A stretch of DNA of 64,000 nt from Verrucomicrobiaceae bacterium (lineage in GTDB: Bacteria > Pseudomonadota > Gammaproteobacteria > Pseudomonadales > CAMLJR01), in assembly GCA_028293825.1 (NCBI GenBank), contig JAQGNY010000048.1, positions 62,001 through 126,000 of the forward strand, read 5' to 3'. Shown here piece by piece: positions 52,485-63,502 of the stretch. The stretch's first letter is position 1; each line of letters starts with the position of its first letter. The notes beneath the pieces are model-generated. The model made no database searches. It saw nothing but the letters and a program-made list of their open reading frames with translations, and was not told the origin of the DNA. The position numbers and the translations under genes were made by a program.

Positions 52485-55052
52485 ATGAAACGTCGTCGTT
52501 TGTTCTCGGCCATTGGCCTTCTGTTGGGCACTCTTTCAGCTCAAGCCAGTGATGGCTTTGTTGTGTCCGATATCCGTGTGGAAGGTTTGCAGCGGATTTC
52601 CGCCGGCACCGTGTTTGCCGCGATGCCGATTAATGTCGGGGATCAAGTCTCGCCCGACGGGGTGAGCGCCGCAATTCGCAGCCTGTTCCAGACCGGCAAC
52701 TTCGACGATGTGCAAATTGCGCACGAAGGCGGCGTGATGGTGGTGAAGGTGCAAGAGCGCCCCTCCATCAGCGAAATTAAAATCGACGGCAACAAAGCGC
52801 TGAAAACCGAAATGCTACTCGACGGTTTGAAGAAGCAAGGTCTCGCCGAAGGTCAGGTATTTAAGCGTTCGACACTGGAAATGATGCGGCAGGAATTAAC
52901 CCGCCAGTATGTTTCGCAGGGCCGCTACGACGCGAATATCCAAACAGATATTGTTGCCGAGCCGCGCAATCGCGTGTCGGTGAATATCAATATCGATGAA
53001 GGCAACACCGCAAAAATCAAAAGCATCACGATCATCGGCAACACGAAATTCGATAACGAAACGCTGCGCGATTTGTTCGAGCTGAAAACTACCGGCTGGC
53101 TGTCATGGCTGAACGATAACGACAAATACTCGCGCGAAAAACTTAAAGGCGATTTGGAAAAACTCAATTCGTATTATCTCGATCGCGGCTACACGAAATT
53201 TCGCGTCGATTCGACCCAAGTTGCCACCACGCCCGATCGCAAAGCGGTTTACGTAACCATTAACGTGATCGAAGGCGCCGAATACAAAGTTGGAAAAGTC
53301 GATTTATCCGGCGACATTATTTTGCCGGAAGAAGAGCTGCGCAAATTTATTCTGGTACAAAATGGCCAGACATTTTCGCAAGCACTGGTCACCAATACCG
53401 AACAATTATTGACGAAACGCCTCGGCAACGAAGGCTATAACTTCGCAAAGGTTAAGGGCGTTCCCGAAACCGCTGAAGACGGCAATATTGTCGATATCAA
53501 ATTTTTTGTCGACCCCGGTAAGCGCACCTACGTTAACCGCATTAACTTCGCCGGCAACTCGCGTACCGCAGACGATGTCATGCGGCGTGAAATGCGGCAG
53601 ATGGAAGGCGCTCCGGCATCGTCGGATAAAATCGAACAATCGCGCGTGCGGTTAGAGCGGTTGGGCTACTTCAAAGAAGCGAAAGTCGATACGCAGGAAG
53701 TGCCGGGCAGCGACGATTTAATCGATCTTAAATATAACGTCGAAGAGCAACCTTCCGGCAGCATCGGCGCAAGTATTGGTTTTGCGCAGGGTACCGGTTT
53801 AGTGCTCGGTGCGAATTTGCAGGAAAACAATTTCCTCGGTTCGGGCAAGCAGGTCGGTATTGGCCTCAACCGCAGTAAATATTTGACCGACGTGCGTTTC
53901 AGTTACGTCGATCCTTACTTTACAGAAGATGGCGTGAGTCGCGGTTTTTCGGTATTCCATCGCAAGGCCGAGCTCGGCAAAATCAATATCGCGAATTACA
54001 CCACCAGCACTACCGGCGGCACGGTGACTTTCGGTTATCCGCTCAGCGAAACACAGCGTCTCGGCTTTACGTTTGGCGCAGCGCGCACATCGATCGATGC
54101 GGGTTACGGCACGCCACTGGAAATTGTTGGCTCGCCGCGACCGCTCAAAGATATCGACAATTACTACGATGTTGACGCAACGGGCACACCGATAACGGCT
54201 GTGCCTACGCCTAATCAGGGTCTTGCTGTGGGACCGCGTCCTTTAGACCGATCTTTGTTTTATGATCCCTTAGTTAATGGCAAGGGCTTCCTCGATGTCT
54301 ACGGCAGCTCCTATAACGAGCTGACCTTCACCACGGCGTGGACCGAGTCCACACTTAACCGCGGCCAATTGGCAACGCGCGGTCATTCGCAAAGTGTGTC
54401 GCTGGAAATTGCTCTGCCGGGCAGCGATCTCGAGTACTACAAGCTGTCGTACAACGCGCAATTATTTTTGCCGTTGACCGATACCTTAACCACGCGTTTT
54501 CACCTCGAGCTGGGTTATGGCAATGGCTACGGAAACCTCGATCAACTGCCGTTTTATTCGAACTTCTTTGCCGGCGGTTTCAGCTCGGTGCGCGGCTTTG
54601 AGGCGAGCAGCTTGGGCCCGCGCGGCACGCCTGCCATTATTTACAATACAACCTATGACGCTTCGTTGGTCGAAGGTTATGCACGGGCTCCGGGTGCTCC
54701 TAAATACAGCAAATACAGCTACGATGAGCTGCACAAATCTGATCCAATCGGCGGCAACGTGCTGGTTACAGGCGGTGCCGAGCTGTTATTCCCGCTGCCG
54801 TTTATTAAAGATCAGCGTTCGATCCGCACCGCGCTTTTCGTCGACAGCGGTCAGGTCTTCAGTACCAATTGCGGGGCCACGCAGGTAAACTGCTACGGCG
54901 TCGATTTGTCGAAATTGGTATATTCCGCAGGTTTCGGATTGACCTGGATTACCGGTTTCGGGCCATTGACTTTCAGCATTGCTAAACCGCTCAGAGATAG
55001 CGAGTTCGATCGCACCGAGTTCTTCCAATTCTCTCTGGGTGCCGGTTTCTAA
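52485..55052 (+). CDS. bamA: Outer-membrane protein assembly factor BamA
   Basis: BamA is the essential insertase for outer-membrane beta-barrel proteins. The 855-residue product has a signal peptide cut near A-Q-A-S-D, five POTRA domains (to about residue 420), and a C-terminal barrel. The barrel contains the L6-loop V-R-G-F motif in S-V-R-G-F-E-A-S-S-L-G-P-R-G and the end S-L-G-A-G-F. The open frame extends upstream to 52452, but ATG 52485 is the expected start; its ribosome site is poor. It is somewhat longer than the E. coli protein (810). The two Glt-type barrels at 8753-10137 would be BamA substrates. Confidence 0.97.
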   Translation: MKRRRLFSAIGLLLGTLSAQASDGFVVSDIRVEGLQRISAGTVFAAMPINVGDQVSPDGVSAAIRSLFQTGNFDDVQIAHEGGVMVVKVQERPSISEIKIDGNKALKTEMLLDGLKKQGLAEGQVFKRSTLEMMRQELTRQYVSQGRYDANIQTDIVAEPRNRVSVNINIDEGNTAKIKSITIIGNTKFDNETLRDLFELKTTGWLSWLNDNDKYSREKLKGDLEKLNSYYLDRGYTKFRVDSTQVATTPDRKAVYVTINVIEGAEYKVGKVDLSGDIILPEEELRKFILVQNGQTFSQALVTNTEQLLTKRLGNEGYNFAKVKGVPETAEDGNIVDIKFFVDPGKRTYVNRINFAGNSRTADDVMRREMRQMEGAPASSDKIEQSRVRLERLGYFKEAKVDTQEVPGSDDLIDLKYNVEEQPSGSIGASIGFAQGTGLVLGANLQENNFLGSGKQVGIGLNRSKYLTDVRFSYVDPYFTEDGVSRGFSVFHRKAELGKINIANYTTSTTGGTVTFGYPLSETQRLGFTFGAARTSIDAGYGTPLEIVGSPRPLKDIDNYYDVDATGTPITAVPTPNQGLAVGPRPLDRSLFYDPLVNGKGFLDVYGSSYNELTFTTAWTESTLNRGQLATRGHSQSVSLEIALPGSDLEYYKLSYNAQLFLPLTDTLTTRFHLELGYGNGYGNLDQLPFYSNFFAGGFSSVRGFEASSLGPRGTPAIIYNTTYDASLVEGYARAPGAPKYSKYSYDELHKSDPIGGNVLVTGGAELLFPLPFIKDQRSIRTALFVDSGQVFSTNCGATQVNCYGVDLSKLVYSAGFGLTWITGFGPLTFSIAKPLRDSEFDRTEFFQFSLGAGF

Positions 55053-55096
55053 TTTTACTAACACAACGACATAACTGCTTTTTTTGGAGATCCATC

Positions 55097-55621
55097 GTGG
55101 TTAAAACTTATAAAATTATTCTGTTGGTGTGCGCACTGGTAGTGCCGGGTTTAGTGCATGCGCAAGCCGCTACGCAAGGGAAAATTGCAGTGCTCGATCC
55201 CGAAATGGCGATCTTGAGCACCGACGAAGCGCAGAAACGCTTGAAAGCATTGGGCACTCAACCTGAATTTGATGGTGATAAAAAGCAGTACGAAAAACTC
55301 AAGAAAGAATACGAAGACATGGTTAAACAGCTGCAGAAAGATGCGGCAGTAATGAGCGCAGAGCAAAAAGAAGCGCAGAGCAAAAAGCTTGAAGCCAAAG
55401 GTGCCGATATCGAATACATCGGACGTAAATTGCAGGCGAAACAGCAGGAATTGATGCAGACGCTGATGCAAGAGCAAGAGCCAAAATTCAAAAAAGCCGT
55501 CACCGATATTATCAAGTCTGAAAACATCGGCATGTTGATCAACGCGCGCTCCGTTATGCACGCGGATACCAGCTTTAACATCACCTCCAAGGTGACCGAA
55601 GCGCTTAACAAATCCAACTAA
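55097..55621 (+). CDS. skp: Periplasmic chaperone Skp/OmpH
   Basis: Skp holds unfolded outer-membrane proteins in the periplasm for delivery to BamA. The 174-residue product has a signal peptide ending V-H-A-Q-A and a long, charged alpha-helical middle ([10 protein letters not shown] and E-Q-K-E-A-Q-S-K-K), which forms the tentacles of the trimer. GTG 55097 follows TTTTTGGAGA. It is the standard gene between bamA and lpxD. The overall length is typical (E. coli 161). Confidence 0.95.
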   Translation: MVKTYKIILLVCALVVPGLVHAQAATQGKIAVLDPEMAILSTDEAQKRLKALGTQPEFDGDKKQYEKLKKEYEDMVKQLQKDAAVMSAEQKEAQSKKLEAKGADIEYIGRKLQAKQQELMQTLMQEQEPKFKKAVTDIIKSENIGMLINARSVMHADTSFNITSKVTEALNKSN

Positions 55622-55632
55622 GGTCCGCGCCG

Positions 55633-56676
55633 ATGGCACACGGTTCGCTGACTCTCGGGGAAGTGGCTGATTTATTGGGCCTGGAGTGCCGCGGCGAGCG
55701 CACGCGACGATTGACCGGCCTGGCCAATCTCGCGCTCGCTAACGAACAGCAACTAAGCTTTTTAGCCAATCCGAAATATCGCAAATTTCTCGAAGACACG
55801 CATGCCGGTGCAATTATCGTTACTGACGAAATTGCAGCGGATGCGTCATTCGATTGTCTGATTTCGCCCAATCCGTATTTAAGTTACGCCCGCGCATCGC
55901 ATTTATTCGACAACCGACCACGTATGCAGCCGGGCGTACATGCGACGGCGGTAATAGCTGCTAGCGCGAGTATCGGCGCTGGCGTTGCGATCGGTGCGCA
56001 TTGCGCAATTGGCGCTGGCGTGCAAATCGGCGCGAATACCACGATTAACAGCGGCACCGTGGTTGGCGAGAACTGCAGCATCGGCAGCGATTGCATTCTT
56101 CATGCAAATGTCACGCTGTATCACGCGATTCGCGTCGGCGACGGTTGCGTTATTCACAGCGGCGCAGTGATCGGTGCCGATGGGTTCGGATTTGCACCCG
56201 GACCGAACGGTTGGGAAAAAATCGCGCAACTTGGTTCGGTGCAAATCGGCAATGGCGTTGAAATAGGCGCCAATACCACGGTGGATCGCGGCGCGCTCGA
56301 AGATACGTTGATCGGCGATGGCGCGATTATCGACAACCTCTGCCAAATCGCGCACAACGTCCAGATCGGCGAAGGCACTGCAATTGCCGGCTGCGTCGGC
56401 ATTGCCGGCAGCACGATCATCGGCGCGCATTGCATGATTGGCGGTGGCGCCGGCATTGCCGGGCATATCACGATTGCCGACGGCGTGCAGATTCAAGGCC
56501 GCGCTCGCATTATTGGCTCCATCACCAAAGCAGGTTCCTATACTTCCGGTACCGGCATGATGGAAACCAGCGCGTGGCGCAAAAACGCCGTTCGCTTCGG
56601 GCAGCTCGACGAGTTATACCGGCGCGTCGTTGAGCTGGAAAAACAAATCAAAAAATCACAAAGCTCTGAAGAGTGA
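55633..56676 (+). CDS. lpxD: UDP-3-O-(3-hydroxyacyl)glucosamine N-acyltransferase
   Basis: LpxD adds the second hydroxyacyl chain, from acyl-ACP, in lipid A synthesis. The 347-residue product has an N-terminal uridine-binding domain ([10 protein letters not shown]), then a left-handed beta-helix of hexapeptide repeats. The catalytic His lies in [10 protein letters not shown], and a C-terminal helix closes it. ATG 55633 is 11 bp after skp. The end is 13 bp before fabZ. Complete and normal. Confidence 0.98.
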   Translation: MAHGSLTLGEVADLLGLECRGERTRRLTGLANLALANEQQLSFLANPKYRKFLEDTHAGAIIVTDEIAADASFDCLISPNPYLSYARASHLFDNRPRMQPGVHATAVIAASASIGAGVAIGAHCAIGAGVQIGANTTINSGTVVGENCSIGSDCILHANVTLYHAIRVGDGCVIHSGAVIGADGFGFAPGPNGWEKIAQLGSVQIGNGVEIGANTTVDRGALEDTLIGDGAIIDNLCQIAHNVQIGEGTAIAGCVGIAGSTIIGAHCMIGGGAGIAGHITIADGVQIQGRARIIGSITKAGSYTSGTGMMETSAWRKNAVRFGQLDELYRRVVELEKQIKKSQSSEE

Positions 56677-56689
56677 AAGGCCCAATACC

Positions 56690-57133
56690 ATGACCGTAAT
56701 GGATGTGAATGAAATTCGCGAATATTTGCCGCATCGCTATCCGTTTTTATTGGTCGATCGCGTGCTGGAACTGAATTTGCCCAAGTCAATTGTTGCGATA
56801 AAAAACGTCACGATTAACGAGCCTTTTTTTAACGGCCACTTCCCGCAAATTCCAGTTATGCCCGGCGTATTAATTATCGAGGCCATGGCGCAAGCCGCTG
56901 GGATTCTCGGTTTTAAAAGTCAGGATAAAAAACCCGTCGATGGGTCCATTTATTATTTTGTCGGCATCGACGACGCGCGCTTCAAGCGCCGCGTGGTACC
57001 GGGCGATCAATTGATTTTAAAAGCGGAATATATTTCCGATCGACGCGGCTTGTGGAAGTTTGCGTGCAGCTCGTATGTCGGTAACGAACTGGCTGCATCT
57101 GGAACTATCCTCTGTGCGGATCGTAAAATTTAA
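56690..57133 (+). CDS. fabZ: 3-hydroxyacyl-[acyl-carrier-protein] dehydratase
   Basis: FabZ dehydrates 3-hydroxyacyl-ACP in fatty acid elongation and competes with LpxA for the same substrate. The 147-residue product is a hotdog fold with [13 protein letters not shown], the catalytic His in F-N-G-H-F-P and the Glu in L-I-I-E-A-M-A-Q-A. The open frame reaches back into lpxD (56630), but ATG 56690 has GAAAGG ahead; ATG 56699 is also possible. A 148 bp gap with no gene follows before lpxA. Confidence 0.98.
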   Translation: MTVMDVNEIREYLPHRYPFLLVDRVLELNLPKSIVAIKNVTINEPFFNGHFPQIPVMPGVLIIEAMAQAAGILGFKSQDKKPVDGSIYYFVGIDDARFKRRVVPGDQLILKAEYISDRRGLWKFACSSYVGNELAASGTILCADRKI

Positions 57134-57281
57134 CGCGCATTGAAAATTAAGCCTTGCGCGTGAGGGCGAGCGTGAGGAGAAGAAATACCGCGCGTAAAAC
57201 CGATGATTACGCCGTGGTGAATGGAATTCAAGCACGCGAACGAAGCGCTTGCGTGCGCAGACAATTGTTGAGGTGCCCTTC

Positions 57282-58052
57282 ATGATTCATCCCGCTGCCA
57301 TCGTCGATCCGTCCGCGCGCATTGACGCCGATGTCGAGATTGGTCCGTGGACATTGATCGGCGCCGATGTCGAAATCGGTGCCGGCACGCGCATCGCCTC
57401 GCACGTTGTGGTTAAAGGCCCGACGAAAATAGGCCGTGACAATCAAATTCTGCAGTTCTCGACCATTGGCGAAGATACGCCGGATATGAAATACAAAGGC
57501 GAGGCCACGCGTCTTGTCATCGGCGATAACAACATGATTCGCGAAGGTGTCACGATTCATCGCGGCACCGTGCAGGATCGCAGCGAAACCACCATCGGCA
57601 ATCACAATTTATTAATGGCGTACGTGCATATCGGTCACGATTCGCTGATTGGCGATCATTGCATTCTCGTCAATAACGCATCGTTAGCTGGGCATGTACA
57701 CATTGGTGATTGGGCAATACTCGGCGGTTATGCGCTGGTGCATCAATTCTGTCATATCGGCGCGCATGCTTTTCTTGGCGCCTCCACCTATATCACCAAA
57801 GATGTGCCGGCGTATATTTTGGTTGCTGGCAATCCAGCCGAAGCCAGCAACATTAATGTCGAAGGTTTAAAACGCCGTGGTTTTAGCAGCGATGCCATTA
57901 ACGCGTTGCGCAAAGCCTATAAAGTTATTTACCGGCAAGGCATTAATGTTGACGAAGCGTTAACGGAGCTGAAAGCGATGGCGGCGGTGCAACCCGAAGT
58001 GCAATTGCTGGTCGATTCGCTGACCAACTCCAAACGCGGCATCGTCCGCTGA
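57282..58052 (+). CDS. lpxA: UDP-N-acetylglucosamine acyltransferase
   Basis: LpxA performs the first acylation of lipid A. The 256-residue product is a beta-helix of hexapeptide repeats ([12 protein letters not shown], and so on), with the catalytic His in Y-V-H-I-G-H-D and the C-terminal helical part that fixes acyl-ACP. ATG 57282 is preceded by TTGAGGTG; the frame starts earlier at 57249, which lacks family similarity. It ends five bases before lpxB. The 148 bp ahead of it is longer than usual here and could hold a promoter. Confidence 0.98.
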   Translation: MIHPAAIVDPSARIDADVEIGPWTLIGADVEIGAGTRIASHVVVKGPTKIGRDNQILQFSTIGEDTPDMKYKGEATRLVIGDNNMIREGVTIHRGTVQDRSETTIGNHNLLMAYVHIGHDSLIGDHCILVNNASLAGHVHIGDWAILGGYALVHQFCHIGAHAFLGASTYITKDVPAYILVAGNPAEASNINVEGLKRRGFSSDAINALRKAYKVIYRQGINVDEALTELKAMAAVQPEVQLLVDSLTNSKRGIVR

Positions 58053-58057
58053 ATGCG

Positions 58058-59230
58058 ATGGCAAATTCGCTGCGTATCGGTATCGTCGTTGGCGAAGCAT
58101 CCGGCGATATTCTCGGTGCGGATTTAATTAAGGCGCTGCGCGCGCAATCCGAAAAATCGATTGAATTTTGCGGTGTCGGCGGTGCGTTGATGCTGGCCGA
58201 AAACTTTCGCACATTATTCGATATTGAACGCCTCGCCGTGATGGGGTTTGTCGAACCGCTTAAGCGCCTGCCTGAACTAATTACCATGCGGCGCACATTG
58301 CGCGAACACTTTTTGCAGTGGCGCGCCGATCTGGTTATCGGCATAGACGCGCCCGATTTCAATCTCGATCTCGAATTATGGTTACACGAGCGCGGCATTA
58401 AAACGGCGCACTACGTCAGCCCTTCCGTGTGGGCGTGGCGGCAGGGTCGCGTGCATAAAATCAAACGCGCTGTCGATTTGATGTTGACGCTGTTTCCATT
58501 TGAAGAACAATTTTATCGTGATCACGCGGTACCGGTTGTTTGCATCGGGCATCCGTTGGCAGATCGATTGCCGCTGCAAACCGATACCGCCGCTGCGCGC
58601 GCGCAACTGCAAATCGATGCGAACAAAACAGTGGTGGCGTTATTGCCGGGCAGCCGCGGTAGTGAAGTGGCGCAGGTCGGCAGCGATTTTATCGACACAG
58701 CCGCGTGGTTAAGCGCGCGCCGAGAAAATTTGTACTTTGTGTTGCCAGCAGCGAATGCACTGCGCCGCGCGCAGATCGAAACGCTGCTCGAGCAGCGCAG
58801 CGATAATTTGCCGATTACAATTTTGGACGGCCAATCGCATTTGGCGATGGCCGCCGCCGATGCGGTATTGATGACATCGGGCACGACGACGCTGGAAGCG
58901 TTGCTGTTAAAAAAACCGATGGTTGTTGCCTACCGCATGGGTAAATGGTCGTTTGCGTTAATTAAACGGCTCGTCAACATCACCATGATTGCGCTGCCGA
59001 ATTTACTCGCGCAAAGGAAATTAGTCCCTGAGTGTTTGCAGGATGATGTTCGCGCCGACGTTATGGGGCCGCTGTTGCTGGAGCAATTGGATAACGTCGA
59101 ATTACGTACAGATTTGCAGCGCGAATTTTTGACTATCCATCAATCGTTGCGCCGCAATGCCAGCGCAAGCGCGGCACGCGCATTATTGAATTTAGTACGT
59201 GTGTCATCTGTCGAGCGCACCGCATCATGA
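58058..59230 (+). CDS. lpxB: Lipid-A-disaccharide synthase
   Basis: LpxB is a membrane-associated GT19 glycosyltransferase that joins two acylated glucosamines to form the lipid A disaccharide. The 390-residue product has [13 protein letters not shown] near the start, I-D-A-P-D-F-N, A-W-R-Q-G-R-V and [12 protein letters not shown] 58058 lies five bases after the lpxA stop. Its own stop overlaps the rnhB start by four bases (ATGA). All conserved segments are present. Confidence 0.97.
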   Translation: MANSLRIGIVVGEASGDILGADLIKALRAQSEKSIEFCGVGGALMLAENFRTLFDIERLAVMGFVEPLKRLPELITMRRTLREHFLQWRADLVIGIDAPDFNLDLELWLHERGIKTAHYVSPSVWAWRQGRVHKIKRAVDLMLTLFPFEEQFYRDHAVPVVCIGHPLADRLPLQTDTAAARAQLQIDANKTVVALLPGSRGSEVAQVGSDFIDTAAWLSARRENLYFVLPAANALRRAQIETLLEQRSDNLPITILDGQSHLAMAAADAVLMTSGTTTLEALLLKKPMVVAYRMGKWSFALIKRLVNITMIALPNLLAQRKLVPECLQDDVRADVMGPLLLEQLDNVELRTDLQREFLTIHQSLRRNASASAARALLNLVRVSSVERTAS

Positions 59231-59901
59231 ATTTATTTTCGAACATGTACAGCGGCGTTTTGCTCGCCGGTGTCGATGAAGTTGGGCGTGGACCGCTCGC
59301 CGGCGATGTAGTCGCAGCTGCGGTAATTTTGCATCCGACCAAAAAAATTAAAGGTCTTGCCGATTCAAAAAAATTAAGCGAGAAACGCCGCGAAGAGTTG
59401 TACGGCGAAATCTGCGCGACCGCCACCAGTTGGGCGGTGGCGCGCGCCAGTGTTGCGGAAATCGATACGATCAATATTTTGCAGGCCAGCTTGTTGGCAA
59501 TGCACCGCGCGGTTGAACTGCTACATGTGCAGCCCGAACATGTAATGGTCGATGGCAATCAATTACCGCGTTGGTCGTATTCGTGCGAAGCCATTGTGCA
59601 GGGCGACGATAAAATCAAAGCGATTTCCGCCGCGTCGATTATTGCGAAAGTGACGCGTGATCGCGAAATGCAGCAGTTCGATGCGCATTATCCCGGCTAC
59701 GGTTTCGCCGCGCATAAAGGTTACGGCACGCGCGATCATCTTGCTGCGTTAAAAAAATTTGGCGCGACACCGTTGCACCGTCGCAGTTTTGCGCCGGTGC
59801 GCGCGGTGTTGGAAGCCTTCGCGGCAGTTGATGCATCCATAAGCAACGAGTCACTAATTAAAGCGTCGTCAAGACGCAACGCGAAATCTCGCGAGGAATA
59901 A
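59227..59901 (+). CDS. rnhB: Ribonuclease HII
   Basis: RNase HII removes misincorporated ribonucleotides from DNA and RNA primers. The 224-residue product has the catalytic [13 protein letters not shown] (Asp, Glu) and [10 protein letters not shown], plus the later Y-G-T-R-D-H. The ATG overlaps the lpxB stop, and dnaE follows one base on after an AGGA. The C-terminal tail is Ser/Arg-rich and slightly longer than usual. Standard location before dnaE. Confidence 0.97.
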   Translation: MNLFSNMYSGVLLAGVDEVGRGPLAGDVVAAAVILHPTKKIKGLADSKKLSEKRREELYGEICATATSWAVARASVAEIDTINILQASLLAMHRAVELLHVQPEHVMVDGNQLPRWSYSCEAIVQGDDKIKAISAASIIAKVTRDREMQQFDAHYPGYGFAAHKGYGTRDHLAALKKFGATPLHRRSFAPVRAVLEAFAAVDASISNESLIKASSRRNAKSREE

Positions 59902-59902
59902 T

Positions 59903-62900
59903 ATGCAGCACTCATTCGTTCATTTGCGCATTCATTCCGAATATTCATTGGTCGATGGTTTGGTGCGCGTTGGCGAGCTCGCCAAAGCCATCGCGAAATT
60001 GGAAATGCCGGCGTGTGCGCTCACCGATCTCACCAACTTTTTTGCGCTGATTAAATTTTATAAGGCCTGTATTTCTGCTGGTGTGAAGCCGATATTCGGC
60101 GCCGATTTTTTATTGCGCGACGAAAACGATGAAGGTCACGACGCGGTTGTCTGCTTGCTCGCGCAAAACGATCAGGGTTATCGCAATCTCACCAATTTAA
60201 TTTCGCGCGCGTGGCAGCACGGACAGCATCAGGGTATTGCCACAATTCGCCGCGATTGGCTGGTCGAAAGTTCCGAAGGTTTAATCGTGTTATCAGGCGG
60301 ACGCTACGGCGATATCGGCCGCGCATTATTAAACGGTAAAAATGATTTGGCCGAGCAACGCTTGCGCTGGTGGCAGCAACAGTTCGGCGATCGGTTTTAT
60401 CTCGAATTGCATCGCACCGGTCGCGAGGGCGAGGAAGAGTTTTTACATGCGGCGGTAGCGCTCGCGCAAAAATTCGACTGCGCGGTTGTTGCGACCAATG
60501 ACGTGCGCTTTATAACGCGCGAGGAGTTCGAAGCGCACGAGGCGCGCGTGTGTATTCACGAAGGCCGTATGCTCGACGATCCGCGCCGCGTGCGCCGTTA
60601 CAGCGAGCAACAATATCTGCGTAGCGCGGCAGAGATGCACGAGCTGTTCAGCGATCTTCCGGCGGCGTTGGAAAACAGCGTTGAAATTGCCAAGCGCTGC
60701 AATGTGAAGATGAATCTGGGCAAGCCATTCCTGCCTGATTATCCAGTGCCGGAAGGCATGACCATGAGCGAATATTTTCACCATCTCTCGCATGAAGGTC
60801 TCGATCAGAGGTTGTCGTATTTATTCGATGCAGCGGCACCGAGTTTTTCCGCAACACAGAAGCTGTATCGCGATCGGCTCGATTTCGAGCTCGACGTAAT
60901 TATTCAAATGGGTTTCCCCGGCTACTTTCTTATCGTGATGGATTTTATTCGCTGGGCGAAGGATCACGATATTCCGGTCGGCCCCGGTCGCGGCTCAGGC
61001 GCGGGATCGCTGGTAGCGTATGCGTTAAAAATTACCGATCTCGATCCGATTCAATACGATTTACTGTTCGAGCGCTTTCTCAATCCCGAGCGTGTATCGA
61101 TGCCCGACTTCGATATCGACTTCTGTATGGAAGGTCGCGACCGGGTGATTAATTACGTCGCCGATCGTTACGGGCGCGAAGCGGTTTCGCAAATTATTAC
61201 GTTCGGCACCATGGCGGCGAAAGCCGTAGTGCGCGACGTTGCGCGCGTGCAGGGAAAATCGTACGGGCTCGGCGATAAATTATCGAAAATGATTCCGTTC
61301 GAAGTCGGCATCACGCTCGAAGACGCATTTGAAAAAGAAGAAATCCTGCGCGACTTTTTAGCGACAGACGAGCAGGCGCAAGAAATTTGGGACATGGCCA
61401 CGCAGCTTGAAGGCATCACGCGCAACGTGGGTAAACACGCCGGCGGCGTGGTGATTGCGCCGTCGCGACTTACCGATTTCGCACCGTTGTATTGCGATGA
61501 AGCCGGCGGTGGTTTGGTCACGCAATTCGATAAAAACGATGTCGAAGAAGCGGGGCTGGTTAAGTTCGACTTTCTCGGCCTGCGCACGCTGACGATTATC
61601 GATTGGGCGAAAAAAATCATCGATACGCAACGCGCGAAAATCGGTGAAGCGCCGCTCGACATCATGGCGATTCCGCTCGACGACGAGAATGTTTTTAAAT
61701 TATTGCAGCGCGCGGAAACGACAGCAGTATTTCAGCTCGAATCGCGCGGCATGAAAGATTTGATCAAGCGTCTGCTGCCGTCGCGCTTTGAAGATATCGT
61801 CGCACTGGTGGCGTTGTTTCGACCGGGTCCATTGCAGTCGGGCATGGTCGACGACTTTATCAATCGCAAACACGGCCGCGCGCAGCTCGCGTATCCGCAT
61901 CCGCAGTATCAGCACGACAGTTTGATTCCGATTCTCGAACCGACCTACGGCATTATTTTGTATCAAGAACAGGTGATGCAGATTCCGCAGGTAATGGCGG
62001 GATTCACGCTCGGTGGCGCCGATTTATTGCGGCGCGCGATGGGCAAGAAAAAACCCGAGGAAATGGCAAAGCAGCGCGATAGCTTCGTGCAGGGTTCGCA
62101 GGAGCGCGGGCACAGTGCCGAACTCGCGTCGAACATTTTCGATTTGATGGAAAAATTCGCCGGTTACGGATTTAACAAATCGCACTCGGCGGCGTATGCG
62201 TTGGTGTCGTATCAAACCGCGTGGCTGAAGCAACATTATCCGGCGTCATTTATGGCGGCGGTGATGAGTTCTGAGATGCAGAACACCGACAAGATTGTCG
62301 TGTTTATCGAAGAATGTCGGGCCATGAAGTTGGAGCTGAAATTACCCGACGTCAATGTCGGCGAATTCATGTTCACGGTGAACGAAATCGGCGACATTAT
62401 TTACGGGCTCGGCGCGATCAAAGGTCTGGGCGAAGGTCCGATCGAAAGTATTATCGGCGCGCGCACCAGCGGCGGCCCGTTTAAAAATTTATTCGATTTC
62501 TGCGCGCGTACCGATGCACGCAAAATGAATAAGCGTGCGTTGGAGGCATTGATCCGCGCCGGCGCATTCGATCAGCTCGGCACCGATCGCGCGATTTTAA
62601 TGGCGAGCATGCAGGACGCGATTCAAGCGGCCGAGCAAACCGCCAATAACGCCAGTAGCGGCATGGTCGATTTATTCGGCGACGTGGTACCGGTCGGCGA
62701 TGCCAGCGGCGATGTGTACAAAAATTTTCGCAATGTGCGGCCGTGGGGCACCAAGCAACGGCTCGAAGGCGAAAAAGAAACATTGGGTCTGTATGTCACC
62801 GGTCATCCGATAGACGATTACGAAGGCGAGTTGCGCCAATACGTGCCGAATCGAATCGTCGATTTGAAGGCCGATAAACCCACGCAAACCATCGCCGGTT

Positions 62901-63385
62901 TGATTGTCAATTTGCGCACAATGAAAAACAAACGCGGCGACAACATGGCGTTTGTGCTGCTCGATGATCGCAGCGCGCGTATTGAAGTCGCGCTGTTTGC
63001 CGACACCTACAGCACGCATCGCGAACAATTGGTAAAAGACGCGCTGGTGGTGATCGAAGGCCAGGTCAGTTTCGACGATTACACCGGCGCATTAAAAATG
63101 CGCGGCAAAACCGTGAAGACATTGCTCGATGCGCGCGCGCAAAGTGTGCGCGCATTGGAGCTGGAGTTGGACGAGCGCGATTTTCGCACTGACTTTCGCA
63201 CCGAGTTTCAGCGTCTGCTCGACGGCGGTCGCAACGGCACCTGCCCGGTGGTGATTCAATATCGCCGTCGCGGCGCAAAAGCGCGGCTGCGATTGCCCGA
63301 ACAATGGCGCGTCCAGCCCACCGACGAACTGTTGCAACGGCTGCGTGAACGCTATGGTTCGACCAAAGTGCGGCTGAGCTATTAA
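59903..63385 (+). CDS. dnaE: DNA polymerase III subunit alpha
   Basis: DnaE is the replicative DNA polymerase. The 1160-residue product has an N-terminal PHP domain (F-V-H-L-R-I-H-S-E-Y-S-L-V-D-G), the palm with G-P-G-R-G-S-G-A-G-S and the catalytic P-D-F-D-I-D-F, the K-S-H-S-A-A-Y-A motif and an OB fold toward the C-terminus. Length matches E. coli (1160). ATG 59903 has GAGGA just ahead and lies one base after the rnhB stop. No sign of damage. Confidence 0.99.
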   Translation: MQHSFVHLRIHSEYSLVDGLVRVGELAKAIAKLEMPACALTDLTNFFALIKFYKACISAGVKPIFGADFLLRDENDEGHDAVVCLLAQNDQGYRNLTNLISRAWQHGQHQGIATIRRDWLVESSEGLIVLSGGRYGDIGRALLNGKNDLAEQRLRWWQQQFGDRFYLELHRTGREGEEEFLHAAVALAQKFDCAVVATNDVRFITREEFEAHEARVCIHEGRMLDDPRRVRRYSEQQYLRSAAEMHELFSDLPAALENSVEIAKRCNVKMNLGKPFLPDYPVPEGMTMSEYFHHLSHEGLDQRLSYLFDAAAPSFSATQKLYRDRLDFELDVIIQMGFPGYFLIVMDFIRWAKDHDIPVGPGRGSGAGSLVAYALKITDLDPIQYDLLFERFLNPERVSMPDFDIDFCMEGRDRVINYVADRYGREAVSQIITFGTMAAKAVVRDVARVQGKSYGLGDKLSKMIPFEVGITLEDAFEKEEILRDFLATDEQAQEIWDMATQLEGITRNVGKHAGGVVIAPSRLTDFAPLYCDEAGGGLVTQFDKNDVEEAGLVKFDFLGLRTLTIIDWAKKIIDTQRAKIGEAPLDIMAIPLDDENVFKLLQRAETTAVFQLESRGMKDLIKRLLPSRFEDIVALVALFRPGPLQSGMVDDFINRKHGRAQLAYPHPQYQHDSLIPILEPTYGIILYQEQVMQIPQVMAGFTLGGADLLRRAMGKKKPEEMAKQRDSFVQGSQERGHSAELASNIFDLMEKFAGYGFNKSHSAAYALVSYQTAWLKQHYPASFMAAVMSSEMQNTDKIVVFIEECRAMKLELKLPDVNVGEFMFTVNEIGDIIYGLGAIKGLGEGPIESIIGARTSGGPFKNLFDFCARTDARKMNKRALEALIRAGAFDQLGTDRAILMASMQDAIQAAEQTANNASSGMVDLFGDVVPVGDASGDVYKNFRNVRPWGTKQRLEGEKETLGLYVTGHPIDDYEGELRQYVPNRIVDLKADKPTQTIAGLIVNLRTMKNKRGDNMAFVLLDDRSARIEVALFADTYSTHREQLVKDALVVIEGQVSFDDYTGALKMRGKTVKTLLDARAQSVRALELELDERDFRTDFRTEFQRLLDGGRNGTCPVVIQYRRRGAKARLRLPEQWRVQPTDELLQRLRERYGSTKVRLSY

Positions 63386-63502
63386 CCGCTGCCAATATCG
63401 ACTGTGCCGGGCTAATCGCGTATCGTTGCGCCCACCCGGGACAGGCACCACGCCTCTGAAGTTATTTTTCAGGCACAGAGAAGCCCAGATACCAGAGAAA
63501 TT